From Azophilus sp964638775 (lineage in GTDB: Bacteria; Pseudomonadota; Gammaproteobacteria; Pseudomonadales; Azotimanducaceae): DNA of 33,849 nucleotides. Every line of letters begins with the position of its first letter. Position 1 is the first letter of the stretch. Of this stretch, positions 1-7,574 are shown piece by piece. The position numbers were made by a program, and so were the translations under genes. The DNA is taken from contig CAZWZH010000025.1 of the NCBI GenBank assembly GCA_964638775.1, positions 1 to 33,849 of the forward strand. The letters run 5' to 3'. The notes under the pieces are model-generated. The model searched no databases and was not told where the DNA came from. It was given only the letters and a program-made list of their open reading frames with translations.

Positions 1-1
1 G

Positions 2-202
2 CACTGGAACGAGGAGCCAGGCGCGGTCTGGATGAACCGGTTCACGGGCCTCTATGACCGCATCGTCTGGATAAATCCCACCCCGCAGGAGACCTGGGAG
101 TATTCGTCGTCGGTGGGCCTGACGCGGAAACTCGTCAACGGTTACATGTATCCCCTGACCGTTCGCGGTCTGGAGGAGGGGATGAACGCCCTTTCCAAGT
201 AA
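2..202 (+). CDS. C-terminal end of a CoxE-like VWA domain protein (5' end outside window)
   Basis: The frame is open from base 2 to the TAA at 200-202 and encodes the last 66 residues of a protein whose start lies upstream. The tail contains FTGLYDRIVWINPTP, then WEYSSSVGLTRKLV and MYPLTVRGLEEG, which is the pattern I know from the C-terminus of von Willebrand factor A (CoxE-like) proteins: a strand ending in hydrophobic-W-x-N-P, a tryptophan-tyrosine segment and a closing MYPLT-GL helix. Such proteins usually act as MIDAS-containing partners of MoxR-type AAA ATPases; neither the MIDAS motif nor the ATPase can be seen here because they would be upstream. The next gene starts 71 nt downstream on the same strand. 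Family assignment rests on a short tail only. Confidence 0.65.
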   Translation, partial: HWNEEPGAVWMNRFTGLYDRIVWINPTPQETWEYSSSVGLTRKLVNGYMYPLTVRGLEEGMNALSK

Positions 203-273
203 CAGGACACCAGCTACCTGTTCGCCCTGATGGCGGATAGAATGCCGAGCGTCCAACGGGGAGCGGATCCGGA

Positions 274-1029
274 TTGAAGCGGTTCGTGATCATCCTGGCG
301 GCTGCCGCAACGGCCGGTTGCGCCGCCTTGGAAGACCAGCAGCAGGCGCTGCGGGACTTGCGTGGCGATGTGCGCGCCGTCGCCACAGACCTCGGTGAGG
401 TGGACAGTTCCCTGACCGGCGTTGCCGACCGTATGGGGCGGTTCGAGCGGTCGGTGGAAGCCCGGCTTGACAGCATCGAGCAGCAACTGGCCAGGCCCAT
501 CGACCTGCCCCCGCCTGTTTGCGAATTCCCGGATCTGCCGACGGCCGAACCGGCGGGAGCCGCCTGCGATGCGCCTGAGGAAGTGGTGACGGAGACCGGC
601 ACCGAGAAGATGGTAGTCGGTTCCCTGGAACGGATTCGCATCACCCCCCCGGGAATCACGATCAACGCCCGCATCGATACCGGGGCCGACTCGAATTCGT
701 TGAGCGCCACCAACATGGTGTTCATGGAGCGCGACGGCGAAGATTGGGTTCGTTTCGATCTTCAAACCGGGAGCGAGACCTACACCCTGGAGCGTCGCGT
801 GAGCCGTTTCGTGCGGGTGTTTCAGCAGTCGGATGCGGTCGGCGCCCGGCGCCCGGTCGTTCAGTTGCGCGTGCAGCTCGGGCAGATTCTGGGCAATTTC
901 GAATTCAACCTCTCGAACCGCACCCACCTCAAGCACGCGGTCATTCTCGGGCGCAGCCTGCTCATGGACCTGATCGTGGTGGACGTTGCCCAGGAGTTCG
1001 TACAACCCTTGCCCGACGGGGAAGGGTGA
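274..1029 (+). CDS. Lipoprotein with retropepsin-like 'ATP-dependent zinc protease' domain (PF05618 type)
   Basis: A 251-residue protein. The TTG start at 274 is chosen because it gives a compact lipoprotein signal (MKRFVIILAAAATAGC; lipobox ATAGC, Cys16) and is preceded by a GGGAG-like ribosome site. After the lipid anchor there is a Gln/Asp-rich, probably helical linker (about 20-75) and then the conserved domain (about 110-245), with ARIDTGADSNSLSA around residues 132-145 (DTGA 135-138) and HAVILGRSLL at 221-230, which match the aspartic-protease-fold family named 'ATP-dependent zinc protease' or RimK-associated protease. The product is expected to sit in the membrane facing the periplasm. 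It is followed by the transglutaminase-7TM and ATP-grasp genes, with which this family is commonly clustered. Protease activity is inferred from the DTGA motif; the zinc and ATP part of the name is historical. Confidence 0.82.
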   Translation: MKRFVIILAAAATAGCAALEDQQQALRDLRGDVRAVATDLGEVDSSLTGVADRMGRFERSVEARLDSIEQQLARPIDLPPPVCEFPDLPTAEPAGAACDAPEEVVTETGTEKMVVGSLERIRITPPGITINARIDTGADSNSLSATNMVFMERDGEDWVRFDLQTGSETYTLERRVSRFVRVFQQSDAVGARRPVVQLRVQLGQILGNFEFNLSNRTHLKHAVILGRSLLMDLIVVDVAQEFVQPLPDGEG

Positions 1030-1099
1030 AACCTGTTCCACACGCTTCCATGCGGCACGCTGTAACCGTGGAAACCTGCGGCAACGGACGCTAGACCTG

Positions 1100-2605
1100 A
1101 TGGAACGCTGGTCCTATATGCTGGCCGCGGCTTTGCTCGCCGCGGCGGGCATAGGCGTTGCGGTCTATCGCCACGCGGACACCGGCGTTCCCCTGGTGCC
1201 CGACCAGGACCGCACCGTCTGGCAGATCGAGGCGCGCATCGAGTTCCTGGCCGCCGGAGAGCCGGCCGAGGTGCTTCTTACGCTGCCGCCGGAACAGGAC
1301 GGCTTTCTCGTGCTGTACCAGGCGGAGTCGGGGGCGTCGCCGGGCTTCGGTTTCACTATCGACCGCACGGGGCCCCAGCGGCGAGCGCACTGGACCAAGC
1401 GTTCGGCAACCGGGCAACAGACCCTGTTCTACCAGATGGACCTGGTGGAAGACCCGCAGTACCGGATATCGCCGGACCCGCCGGGCGACGTGCGCGAGGC
1501 ACACTTCGACGGGCCCTACGCCACCGCTGCGTCCGAGGTGCTCAATGACCTGCTCCCCAAGTCCACCAGCGCCAAGTCGCTTGCAGACCAGCTTGTGCAG
1601 GCGGCGAATACACGGCCGCTGAGCCAGAACCTGAGCCTGCTGCGCCAGGGGCATGCTCCTGCGCCGCTGATAAGCGCTCTCCTGAACCGGGCGGGCATCG
1701 CCGCCAGAACGGTGAAGGCGCTGCGCCTCGAGGACGGCCGCCGCCACCAGCGGTTGCGGGATTACGTGCAGGTCTGGCAGGAGGACGCCTGGCTGCTCTA
1801 CGACCCGCGGCGGGGCCGGGTGGACGACACCGGCGAACTCCTGCTGTGGCAGACCGGTACGCCGTCGGTGTTCGACGTGGTGGGCGGAAGCCGCAGCCAG
1901 GTGACCTTCTCCATGACCAGCCAGGTGCGGTCCGCCCTGGGGCTTTCCAGGCTGCGTGACAGCCCGTTCGACATCTCCCTGCACAACCTGCCGATCGCGG
2001 AACAGGGCATGTTCAAGCTCATCATGACCTTGCCGGTTGGCGCGCTGGTGGTGGTGATCATGCGCCTCCTGGTGGGCGTTCGGACATCGGGCACCTTCAT
2101 GCCGGTGCTGATCGCGCTGGCCCTGCTGCAGACCGAACTGCTGGCCGGCCTGGTGGGGCTGGTGCTGGTGGTTGGCGCCGCGCTGCTGCTCCGGTCCTAT
2201 CTCTCGGCGCTCAACCTGCTGCTGGTGGCCCGTATCGCCACGCTGGTGGTGGTGGTGATCGCGCTGGTCATGCTGATGGCGGTGGTCAGTTATCGGCTCG
2301 GCCTCATCAGCGGGCTCGCCATCACCTTCTTCCCCATGGTGATACTGGCCTGGACCGTGGAGCGGATGTCCATTCTCTGGGAAGAGGAGGGGGCGGGCGA
2401 AGCCATGATCCAGGGCGCCGGCAGCCTGTTGGTGGCGGTGTGCGCCTACCTGGTAATGAGCCTGCCGCTCGTCCGTCACCTGGCCTTCAACTTTCCCGAG
2501 CTGCACCTGTGCGTGCTGGCGGCAATACTGCTGCTCGGCCGCTATACCGGTTACCGCCTGCTCGAATTGCATCGTTTCCTGCCGCTGGCCAGGCGCGGCC
2601 CATGA
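1100..2605 (+). CDS. Inactive transglutaminase fused to seven transmembrane helices
   Basis: 501 residues from the ATG at 1100 (MERWSYML); the frame is open further upstream, but this start lies 70 nt after the preceding stop and puts the N-terminal membrane anchor (about 5-23) at the beginning. Residues about 40-300 form a soluble, periplasm-facing region that includes a transglutaminase-like fold segment (LLRQGHAPAPLISALLNRAG, then YVQVWQEDAWLLYDPRRG); the family is described as catalytically dead. Residues about 325-495 contain roughly seven hydrophobic helices rich in Leu/Val. This matches the 'inactive transglutaminase fused to 7 transmembrane helices' family, whose genes associate with the retropepsin-like lipoprotein upstream and the ATP-grasp protein downstream. 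The stop TGA overlaps the next ATG (ATGA at 2602-2605), so translation is probably coupled. Its biochemical role is unknown. Confidence 0.85.
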   Translation: MERWSYMLAAALLAAAGIGVAVYRHADTGVPLVPDQDRTVWQIEARIEFLAAGEPAEVLLTLPPEQDGFLVLYQAESGASPGFGFTIDRTGPQRRAHWTKRSATGQQTLFYQMDLVEDPQYRISPDPPGDVREAHFDGPYATAASEVLNDLLPKSTSAKSLADQLVQAANTRPLSQNLSLLRQGHAPAPLISALLNRAGIAARTVKALRLEDGRRHQRLRDYVQVWQEDAWLLYDPRRGRVDDTGELLLWQTGTPSVFDVVGGSRSQVTFSMTSQVRSALGLSRLRDSPFDISLHNLPIAEQGMFKLIMTLPVGALVVVIMRLLVGVRTSGTFMPVLIALALLQTELLAGLVGLVLVVGAALLLRSYLSALNLLLVARIATLVVVVIALVMLMAVVSYRLGLISGLAITFFPMVILAWTVERMSILWEEEGAGEAMIQGAGSLLVAVCAYLVMSLPLVRHLAFNFPELHLCVLAAILLLGRYTGYRLLELHRFLPLARRGP

Positions 2606-3558
2606 ACTGGCTCGCCGCACCGTCGGAGCTGCGCGAGCGCGGCGTGGTAGGCATGAACCGGCGCAATCTCGAGTTCGTCGCCCGCCACAACCGGCGCACC
2701 GCCTACCCGCTGGTCGACAACAAGCTGCTCACCAAGCGGCTCGCCGCAAAAGCGGGCATTCCCATGCCGGAGCTGATACTCGACCTGTCCCACCAGTTCG
2801 AGGTCGAGGCCGTGCCCGCACGATTGAACGAACTCGACGAATTCGTCATCAAGCCCGCCCAGGGCAGCGGCGGCCGGGGCATCCTGGTCATCGCCGGCCG
2901 GGAGGGGGGGCGCTTCGTGAAGAGCAACGGGGAGCGGGTGAGCATTCAGCAGATCAAGCGGCTGCTCACCAACATCATCAGCGGCCTGTATTCGCTCGGT
3001 GGCCGCACCGATTCGGCCATCGTCGAATCGCTGGCGAAAACCCACGAGATGTTCGCCTCCATGAGTGTCGACGGCGTTCCGGACATTCGGGTCATCGTCT
3101 TCCAGGGCTATCCGGTAATGGCCATGTTGCGCCTCGGAACGCACGCCTCCGACGGCAAGGCCAACCTGCACCAGGGCGCCATCGGCGTCGGGCTCGATAT
3201 CCGCACCGGCACGAGCGTGGGTGCGGTGCAGCACAACCGGGCCATCACCCGTCACCCGGACAACGGCGCGCACCTCGACGACATCAGCATTCCCGATTGG
3301 GGCGGCCTGCTCCGCCTGGCCAGCCGCTGTTTCGATGTGACCGGCCTCGGCTACCTGGGTTGCGACATCGTCATCGATGCGAACGCCGGGCCCCTGCTGC
3401 TCGAGATGAACGCACGCCCGGGTCTTGCCATCCAGATCGCCAACGGCAGCGGGCTGGACAGCCGCCTGGAGGCGGTGCTCGCCCGGGAAGCCTTCGCTCC
3501 GGGTGTGGACGAGCGCGTCGCCTTCGCCCTCGACGGGCTCGCAGGCGCGGTCGGCTGA
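2602..3558 (+). CDS. ATP-grasp alpha-L-glutamate ligase-like protein (RimK-related)
   Basis: 318 residues starting at an ATG that overlaps the previous stop by 4 nt. ATP-grasp features are visible: LVDNKLLTKRLAAKAGIP near residue 37, FVIKPAQGSGGRGILVI (nucleotide-binding strand and glycine loop, about 83-99), DIRVIVFQGYPVMAMLRLG (about 158-176), and LGYLGCDIVIDANAGPLLLEMNARPG (metal-binding D/E/N region, about 250-275). This corresponds to the RimK-related 'alpha-L-glutamate ligase-like' family (TIGR02291-type). Known ATP-grasp ligases of this clade form peptide or isopeptide bonds through an acyl-phosphate intermediate; the substrate here is unknown. It is the last gene of the group beginning at 274. 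About 160 nt further downstream, on the same strand, lies the glutamate-rich HvfA precursor. Confidence 0.87.
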   Translation: MNWLAAPSELRERGVVGMNRRNLEFVARHNRRTAYPLVDNKLLTKRLAAKAGIPMPELILDLSHQFEVEAVPARLNELDEFVIKPAQGSGGRGILVIAGREGGRFVKSNGERVSIQQIKRLLTNIISGLYSLGGRTDSAIVESLAKTHEMFASMSVDGVPDIRVIVFQGYPVMAMLRLGTHASDGKANLHQGAIGVGLDIRTGTSVGAVQHNRAITRHPDNGAHLDDISIPDWGGLLRLASRCFDVTGLGYLGCDIVIDANAGPLLLEMNARPGLAIQIANGSGLDSRLEAVLAREAFAPGVDERVAFALDGLAGAVG

Positions 3559-3647
3559 ACCAAGGGAAACCCGGCGGAGACAACCCTGGCGCACCCCCAT
3601 GACTTGGGTATACTTGGTCGCGTAGGCGCTTGAAAGTCCTATACCAG

Positions 3648-3675
3648 GGAACGCCGGCAGTCTTGGCGAGTCTAA
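3648..3675 (+). promoter_or_regulatory. Candidate ECF-sigma promoter of the hvfABC cluster
   Basis: GGAACGC at 3648-3654 and GTCTAA at 3670-3675 are separated by 15 nt, close to the RpoE/ECF pattern (GGAACTT, 15-16 nt, GTCNAA). The predicted transcript would start near 3682, about 40 nt before the hvfA ATG. HvfA/bufferin clusters elsewhere are often under metal- or stress-responsive ECF sigma factors, which fits. No ECF sigma gene is present in the window, so this is pattern matching only. Confidence 0.5.
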
Positions 3676-3719
3676 TCCAGATGAACGCCCCTTGCGGGCT
3701 CAACCAGGGAACCAGAACA

Positions 3720-4010
3720 ATGCTCGAACGCAAAATCAAGCCGATCGCGGTAGCCGTAGGAACCGTCTTCGCAGCCGCGCTGGCCGCGGGGGCCGTAGCG
3801 GAGACCGACAGCACGCTTTTTGCAGCCGAAGAACTCGACCGCGGCTATGAACGCCTGGCCGACGCTCATGGCGAGGAAGGAAGCTGCGGGGAAGGCGAAG
3901 ACAAGGAAGGTAGCTGCGGCGAAGGCGAAGACAAAGAAGGTAGCTGCGGCGAAGGCGAAGAAGAAGGCAGTTGCGGCGAGGGCAAGTGCGGCGAGAGCGA
4001 AGACGAATAG
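3720..4010 (+). CDS. hvfA: HvfA-type RiPP metallophore precursor with five EGxCG motifs
   Basis: 96 residues from the ATG at 3720 (AGGGA ribosome site about 10 nt upstream). Residues 1-28 form a Sec signal peptide (positively charged MLERKIK, hydrophobic core, AGAVA/ET cleavage). The C-terminal half is nearly all Glu, Gly, Ser, Lys, Asp and Cys: four EGSCG and one EGKCG motif with cysteines at 56, 66, 76, 85 and 90. The first motifs are encoded by a 30-nt tandem repeat. This matches the HvfA family, in which the MNIO enzyme HvfB with HvfC converts EGxCG cysteines to oxazolone-thioamide groups that bind copper. The next two genes encode exactly those partners. No DoxX-like hvfD follows. Expected product: a secreted copper-binding peptide; metal identity is inferred from the family. 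Confidence 0.88.
   Translation: MLERKIKPIAVAVGTVFAAALAAGAVAETDSTLFAAEELDRGYERLADAHGEEGSCGEGEDKEGSCGEGEDKEGSCGEGEEEGSCGEGKCGESEDE
3876..3995 (+). repeat. 30-nt in-frame tandem repeat encoding EGSCG units of hvfA
   Basis: The core GAAGG-AGCTGCGG-GAAGGCGAAGACAA recurs with a 30-nt period (cysteine codons at 3885, 3915, 3945), then a 27-nt and a 15-nt step (cysteine codons at 3972 and 3987). The period is a multiple of three, so units can be gained or lost without breaking the frame. This would change the number of modifiable cysteines. Confidence 0.85.
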
Positions 4011-4118
4011 CCTGCAGAGGCCTGAAACCGGAGAAGTAAGCCCGGCCAGTGATTTCGCTGCTTTCGATTTGACGGCCGCAGCGGTTTATTCACGAACAGG
4101 CCGGGCCAGTCCGGCGCG

Positions 4119-4964
4119 ATGAGTTTCCCCGTTCGAGGGGCGGGATTGGGGCTACGCCGACGGTTGTTGCCCGATCTCGTTGCCATGGACGGGGAAGCCG
4201 TGGATTTCCTCGAACTCGCGCCGGAAAACTGGATCGGAGTCGGCGGCCGCTTCGGCCGCCAGTTCCGCGGGCTTGCCGAACGATTCCCACTCGTCTGTCA
4301 TGGCCTGTCGCTGTCCATCGGCGGCCCCGCGCCACTTGATAAGGCCTTTCTCGAAGAGGTAAAGGCTTTCCTCGACCACTTCGATGTGCTCGCCTACAAC
4401 GAGCACCTGAGCTATTGCAGCGATGAGCGGGGCCACCTTTACGACCTGATGCCCATTCCGTTCACCGGTGAAGCCGTGCAGTACGTTGCCGGGCGTATCC
4501 GCCAGGTTCAGGACGTGCTCGAGCGGCGCATCGGCATCGAGAACGTTTCCTACTATGCGGCGCCGGGACAGGAACTCTCCGAACTCGAGTTCGTCAACGG
4601 CGTACTCGAGGAAGCCGACTGCGACCTGCTGCTGGATGTCAACAATATCCATGTGAACAGCGTCAACTTCGGTTACGACCCGTACGAATACCTGGCGGGA
4701 ATCGATGCGGGGCGTACCCAGTACGTTCATATTGCGGGCCATTACGAGGAAGCGCCGGACCTGCGCATCGACACCCACGGGGCGGCGGTGATCGAGCCCG
4801 TCTGGAACCTTCTCGACGCCGCCTTCAGCCGCTACGGGACGATGCCGGTGCTGCTGGAACGCGATTTCAACTTCCCCGCCTTCGGGGAACTGCTCGGCGA
4901 AGTGGAACGCATCCGGGCCCTGCAGGCGGCTGCCACGACAGGGGTGGCCCATGCCGCAAGCTGA
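4119..4964 (+). CDS. hvfB: MNIO-family (DUF692) RiPP-modifying enzyme, HvfB/BufB
   Basis: 281 residues, the usual length of DUF692 multinuclear iron-dependent oxidases. The TIM-barrel family's metal-site motifs appear in order: LELAPENWIG (about 28-37), VCHGLSLSIGG (about 58-68), YNEHLSYC (about 92-99), IENVSYYA (about 140-147), LLLDVNNIHVNS (about 170-181), YVHIAGHYE (about 205-213), IDTHGAAV (about 218-225) and VLLERDFN (about 243-250). With HvfC, such enzymes use iron and oxygen to turn cysteines in the partner peptide into oxazolone-thioamides. The gene starts 108 nt after hvfA and ends 14 nt inside hvfC. The ribosome site before ATG 4119 is poor, but no better conserved start was found. 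Confidence 0.92.
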   Translation: MSFPVRGAGLGLRRRLLPDLVAMDGEAVDFLELAPENWIGVGGRFGRQFRGLAERFPLVCHGLSLSIGGPAPLDKAFLEEVKAFLDHFDVLAYNEHLSYCSDERGHLYDLMPIPFTGEAVQYVAGRIRQVQDVLERRIGIENVSYYAAPGQELSELEFVNGVLEEADCDLLLDVNNIHVNSVNFGYDPYEYLAGIDAGRTQYVHIAGHYEEAPDLRIDTHGAAVIEPVWNLLDAAFSRYGTMPVLLERDFNFPAFGELLGEVERIRALQAAATTGVAHAAS

Positions 4965-5712
4965 CCCGCCGGGCTTTCTCGAGGTGCAGCGGGCGTTCGC
5001 GGCGCACATCCGCAATCCGGAACGGAATCCGCCTCCGCGGGATGTGGAACCGCGCCGCATGCGCACCTATGTTCGCCTGTTTCACCGCAATATCGCATCC
5101 TTTCTCGATAACGGCTTTCCGGTTGCGAAGTCGGTGCTCGGCGCGGATCGGTGGCGGGGCCTGGTTCAGGGATTTTTCGATCGGCATGCCAGCGAAACCC
5201 CCTATTTCCTGGACATCGGCCAGGAATTCATGGCCTTCCTGGATGAGGACACATCGCTCGATGTGCCCGACTGGCTTGTGGAACTCTGTCACTTCGAGTG
5301 GGTGAAACGGTCACTCAGGAACGCAGGACCGGAAATCCCCGGGTCCGGCATCGACCGCAACGGCGACCTGCTCAGCGGGCGGGTGGTGGTTTCACCCCTG
5401 GCAAGGCCACTATGCTACCGCTACCGGGTGCACGAGATCGGGCCGGAACGGATACCGGAGGGGGCGCCCGAAGCCCCCACCTGGCTGATCGCCTGTCGGC
5501 GCCGGAACGACCGGGTTCATTTCGTGGCGTCCAATGCGCTGACCCATCGGCTCCTGGAAGTAGTGGCCGCCGGTGGTTCGGGCAACGAGGCACTGGCGTC
5601 GTTGGCGGCCGAGTTCCCCCGCATCGACCCCGGCCGGCTGCGGCGTGAAGGGGCTGAAACCCTTGGCCGCCTGCGGGATGCCGAGGTGCTGCTGGGCGTT
5701 CGCGTCCAGTGA
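4951..5712 (+). CDS. hvfC: HvfC/BufC DUF2063 partner protein of the MNIO enzyme
   Basis: 253 residues, overlapping the end of hvfB by 14 nt, so co-translation is likely. The N-terminal part (about 5-100) has the DUF2063 signature FLEVQRAFAAHIRNP followed by RLFHRNIASFLDNGFPVAKSVLG and FFDRHASETPYFLDIGQEFM; the C-terminal part (about 150-250) is the second family domain ending in a helical bundle. HvfC/BufC proteins bind the precursor and present it to the MNIO enzyme. No catalytic residues are claimed. It is the last gene of the cluster; a convergent TerB-like gene ends 36 nt downstream and I see no strong terminator between them. Confidence 0.88.
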   Translation: MPQADPPGFLEVQRAFAAHIRNPERNPPPRDVEPRRMRTYVRLFHRNIASFLDNGFPVAKSVLGADRWRGLVQGFFDRHASETPYFLDIGQEFMAFLDEDTSLDVPDWLVELCHFEWVKRSLRNAGPEIPGSGIDRNGDLLSGRVVVSPLARPLCYRYRVHEIGPERIPEGAPEAPTWLIACRRRNDRVHFVASNALTHRLLEVVAAGGSGNEALASLAAEFPRIDPGRLRREGAETLGRLRDAEVLLGVRVQ

Positions 5713-5748
5713 CCGCGCGTCGGCCGCAATCGTCGGTGCGGCAGACCG

Positions 5749-6225
5749 TCAGGGACCTGATCGTGACGCCGGAGACGGAGTCGCAACCGGCCGGTCTGCC
5801 ACCAGCCGTTTCGCGGCGATGAAGTCGCTGTGGCGGACGTACAGCAGTTCGGCGATTTTTCGAATTGTCGCATCCTCGTACTTGTCGAGCCCCGCATCGC
5901 AGAACGCCAGGCGCCAGAGTTGCACCACAAGCTGAAATCGCTGTTCCGGTGTCCAGGCCTCGACCAGGGCACGGGTGAACCGGTGCACGCCGACGCTGTC
6001 CTGTTGCTGCGATCTCGACTCGGCGAGCAGCGCATCGACCGTTGTTTCATCGATTCCGAATTCCTGAACCAGGGTCCGGCGGACGGTCGCGAGTTCGACG
6101 TCGGAAATGCGGTGGTCGGCCCAGGCAACCTCGAACAGCAGCACCGCCGCCGCGAGTTCCACGGACGGTTGCGGCCCGTCGTCTCCCTGAGGAGCCTGAA
6201 TTTTTGCCAAAAGTCGTGCCAGCAT
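5749..6225 (-). CDS. TerB-family (TerB-like N-terminal) protein
   Basis: 158 residues on the minus strand. The sequence has the all-helical TerB pattern: LAAAVLLFEVAWADHRISDVELATVRRTL (about 25-53) with the acidic ADHRISDVE turn, and a second half-repeat QLWRLAFCDAGLDKYEDATIRKIAELLYV (about 100-128) with acidic DAGLDKYED, resembling the metal-binding sites of TerB-like proteins. It ends in a short Pro/Ser-rich tail. TerB relatives are linked to tellurite and phage resistance in ter operons, but lone copies like this one have no settled role. It converges on the hvf cluster; whether it is functionally connected is unknown. Confidence 0.78.
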   Translation of the reverse strand: MLARLLAKIQAPQGDDGPQPSVELAAAVLLFEVAWADHRISDVELATVRRTLVQEFGIDETTVDALLAESRSQQQDSVGVHRFTRALVEAWTPEQRFQLVVQLWRLAFCDAGLDKYEDATIRKIAELLYVRHSDFIAAKRLVADRPVATPSPASRSGP

Positions 6226-6573
6226 CAGCGGTATGTCGCAGAAAGTCCCCGTTCTTCCGCCATTTGCGCGTCATTTTGCATTCGCCAATGACGCCTTACC
6301 AATATACAATCTGCGGGCGTTGCCGCGGTACCAGGCCTCTTGCTCGCGGCCTGTGTTGTAGATTGAGTCAGGCTCGCGCCCGTTCACCGCTGTCGCGTCG
6401 GGCGGGGCGTAGCCCGATTGGCCTTCCGGACGGAGTCGATTGAAACAAGAAGAATTCGTGATTGCCGGAAAGGATTTCATCGATTCGATTTCGGCACCGC
6501 GACCCTCTCCATTTTTTCTTCATTTTTGCAGGCGCCCCCTGTATAGTGGCCGCCTGCTTCGCTAAGGCGACGT
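6226..6573. other. 348-nt intergenic region upstream of terB-like gene and lpxC
   Basis: This gap between the divergent TerB-like gene and lpxC has no convincing gene on either strand. It contains the upstream sequence of both genes, and on the plus side a TATAGT hexamer close to lpxC. A 69-codon minus-strand frame (6271-6480) exists but is not supported by composition or neighbours. Confidence 0.5.
6542..6547 (+). promoter_or_regulatory. Possible -10 element of lpxC
   Basis: TATAGT lies 26 nt before the lpxC ATG. The region 17 nt upstream (TTCATT) is only a weak -35 match, so this is a tentative sigma-70 promoter. Confidence 0.3.
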
Positions 6574-7494
6574 ATGGAAATGCACAGACAGCACACGATC
6601 AAGCAACCGGTGTACGCAATCGGTGTTGGCGTACATTCCGGTACCAAGGTCCGCATGACCTTGCGCCCTGCCGGGGAGAATACGGGTATCCTGTTTGTGC
6701 GCACGGACTATCGCCGCCCGGTGGGCGTTCGCGCCCTGGCGCAGCACGTCTCCGATACGACCCTCTCCACCAGCATTGCCGAGAACGGCGTGCAGGTGGC
6801 GACGGTCGAACACCTGCTGTCTGCGCTGTGGGGCCTGAAAATCGACAACCTCATCGTCGAGCTGAACGGCGAAGAGGTTCCCATCATGGACGGCAGCGCT
6901 TCGCCCTTCGTCGACCTCATCAATGCGGTGGGCACGGTGGAGCAGGATGCCGTGCGGGAGTTCATAAGGGTCAAGCGCACCATCCGCGTCACCCAGGGCG
7001 ACGGCGAGGCCGCCCTCAAGCCCTACGCGGGGTTTCGGGGGTCCTATACCTTTGTCGCCGACCACCCGGTTTTCAATCGCCATCCCAAGAGCATCCAGCT
7101 CGACTTCTCGAAGGTTTCCTACATCGACGACGTCAGCCGGGCCCGCTCGTTCGGCCTGGTGAGCGACCTGGGCAAGGCCAGGGCCATCAACAAGTGCCTG
7201 GGTTCGAGCCTGCAGAATGCGGTGGGCATCGACGAATTCAGCATTCTCAACGAGGAAGGCCTGCGCTATCGCGACGAGTTCGTCAAGCACAAGCTGCTCG
7301 ATGCCATGGGCGATCTTTACCTGCTCGGCCGGCCGATTCTGGGCGAGTTCGAGGGCCGCAAATCCGGGCATGAACTCAACAACAAGCTGGTGCGCGCGCT
7401 ACTGCGCTGCGAGGACGCCTGGGACGTCATCGACAGCACCGACGGCCGCCGCTCCCGGGAGCGCCCCCTGGTACAGCCGGCCATCCTGGCCTGA
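6574..7494 (+). CDS. lpxC: UDP-3-O-acyl-N-acetylglucosamine deacetylase (LpxC)
   Basis: 306 residues, the normal LpxC length. The enzyme removes the acetyl group from UDP-3-O-acyl-GlcNAc, the committed step of lipid A synthesis in the cytoplasm. The zinc ligands are readable: His80 in VEHLLSAL, and His239 and Asp243 in HKLLDAMGD; the general base Glu79 and His266 (KSGHELNN) are also present. IGVGVHSG near the N-terminus and SYIDDVSRARSFG (about 182-194) are family motifs. An AAGG ribosome site lies 6 nt before the ATG. In many proteobacteria lpxC follows ftsZ in the dcw cluster; here it stands alone between a TerB-like gene and gltX. Confidence 0.97.
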   Translation: MEMHRQHTIKQPVYAIGVGVHSGTKVRMTLRPAGENTGILFVRTDYRRPVGVRALAQHVSDTTLSTSIAENGVQVATVEHLLSALWGLKIDNLIVELNGEEVPIMDGSASPFVDLINAVGTVEQDAVREFIRVKRTIRVTQGDGEAALKPYAGFRGSYTFVADHPVFNRHPKSIQLDFSKVSYIDDVSRARSFGLVSDLGKARAINKCLGSSLQNAVGIDEFSILNEEGLRYRDEFVKHKLLDAMGDLYLLGRPILGEFEGRKSGHELNNKLVRALLRCEDAWDVIDSTDGRRSRERPLVQPAILA

Positions 7495-7519
7495 GTCACG
7501 GTACCACCCACTGACTGTG

Positions 7520-7538
7520 GCGCCGGTATCGGCGCTTT
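7520..7538 (+). terminator. Possible intrinsic terminator after lpxC
   Basis: GCGCCG and CGGCGC (7520-7525 and 7530-7535) form a 6-bp GC stem with a GTAT loop followed by only three T residues. It lies 25 nt after the lpxC stop. The short T-tract makes it a weak terminator. Confidence 0.35.
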
Positions 7539-7559
7539 CAGGCGCGACGGGCGCCCAAC

Positions 7560-7565
7560 TATAAT
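7560..7565 (+). promoter_or_regulatory. -10 hexamer very close to the gltX start
   Basis: A perfect TATAAT at 7560-7565 lies just 9 nt before the gltX ATG, so initiation about 7 nt downstream would give an almost leaderless mRNA. The -35 position holds only a weak TTTCAG/TTCAGG. No Shine-Dalgarno sequence is visible before the ATG, which agrees with a leaderless or near-leaderless transcript. Confidence 0.4.
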
Positions 7566-7574
7566 CCCCTGCCC

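Noticed and set aside
1091..2620. Long minus-strand open frame opposite the transglutaminase-7TM gene
   Set aside because: His/Gln/Arg-rich composition typical of an antisense shadow in GC-rich DNA; the plus strand has clear domains and operon overlaps.
6271..6480. Minus-strand frame with a tail (YRGNARRLYIGKAS) faintly like an amidohydrolase C-terminus
   Set aside because: Only about a dozen residues look familiar, with no upstream domain; could be chance. A protein search would decide.
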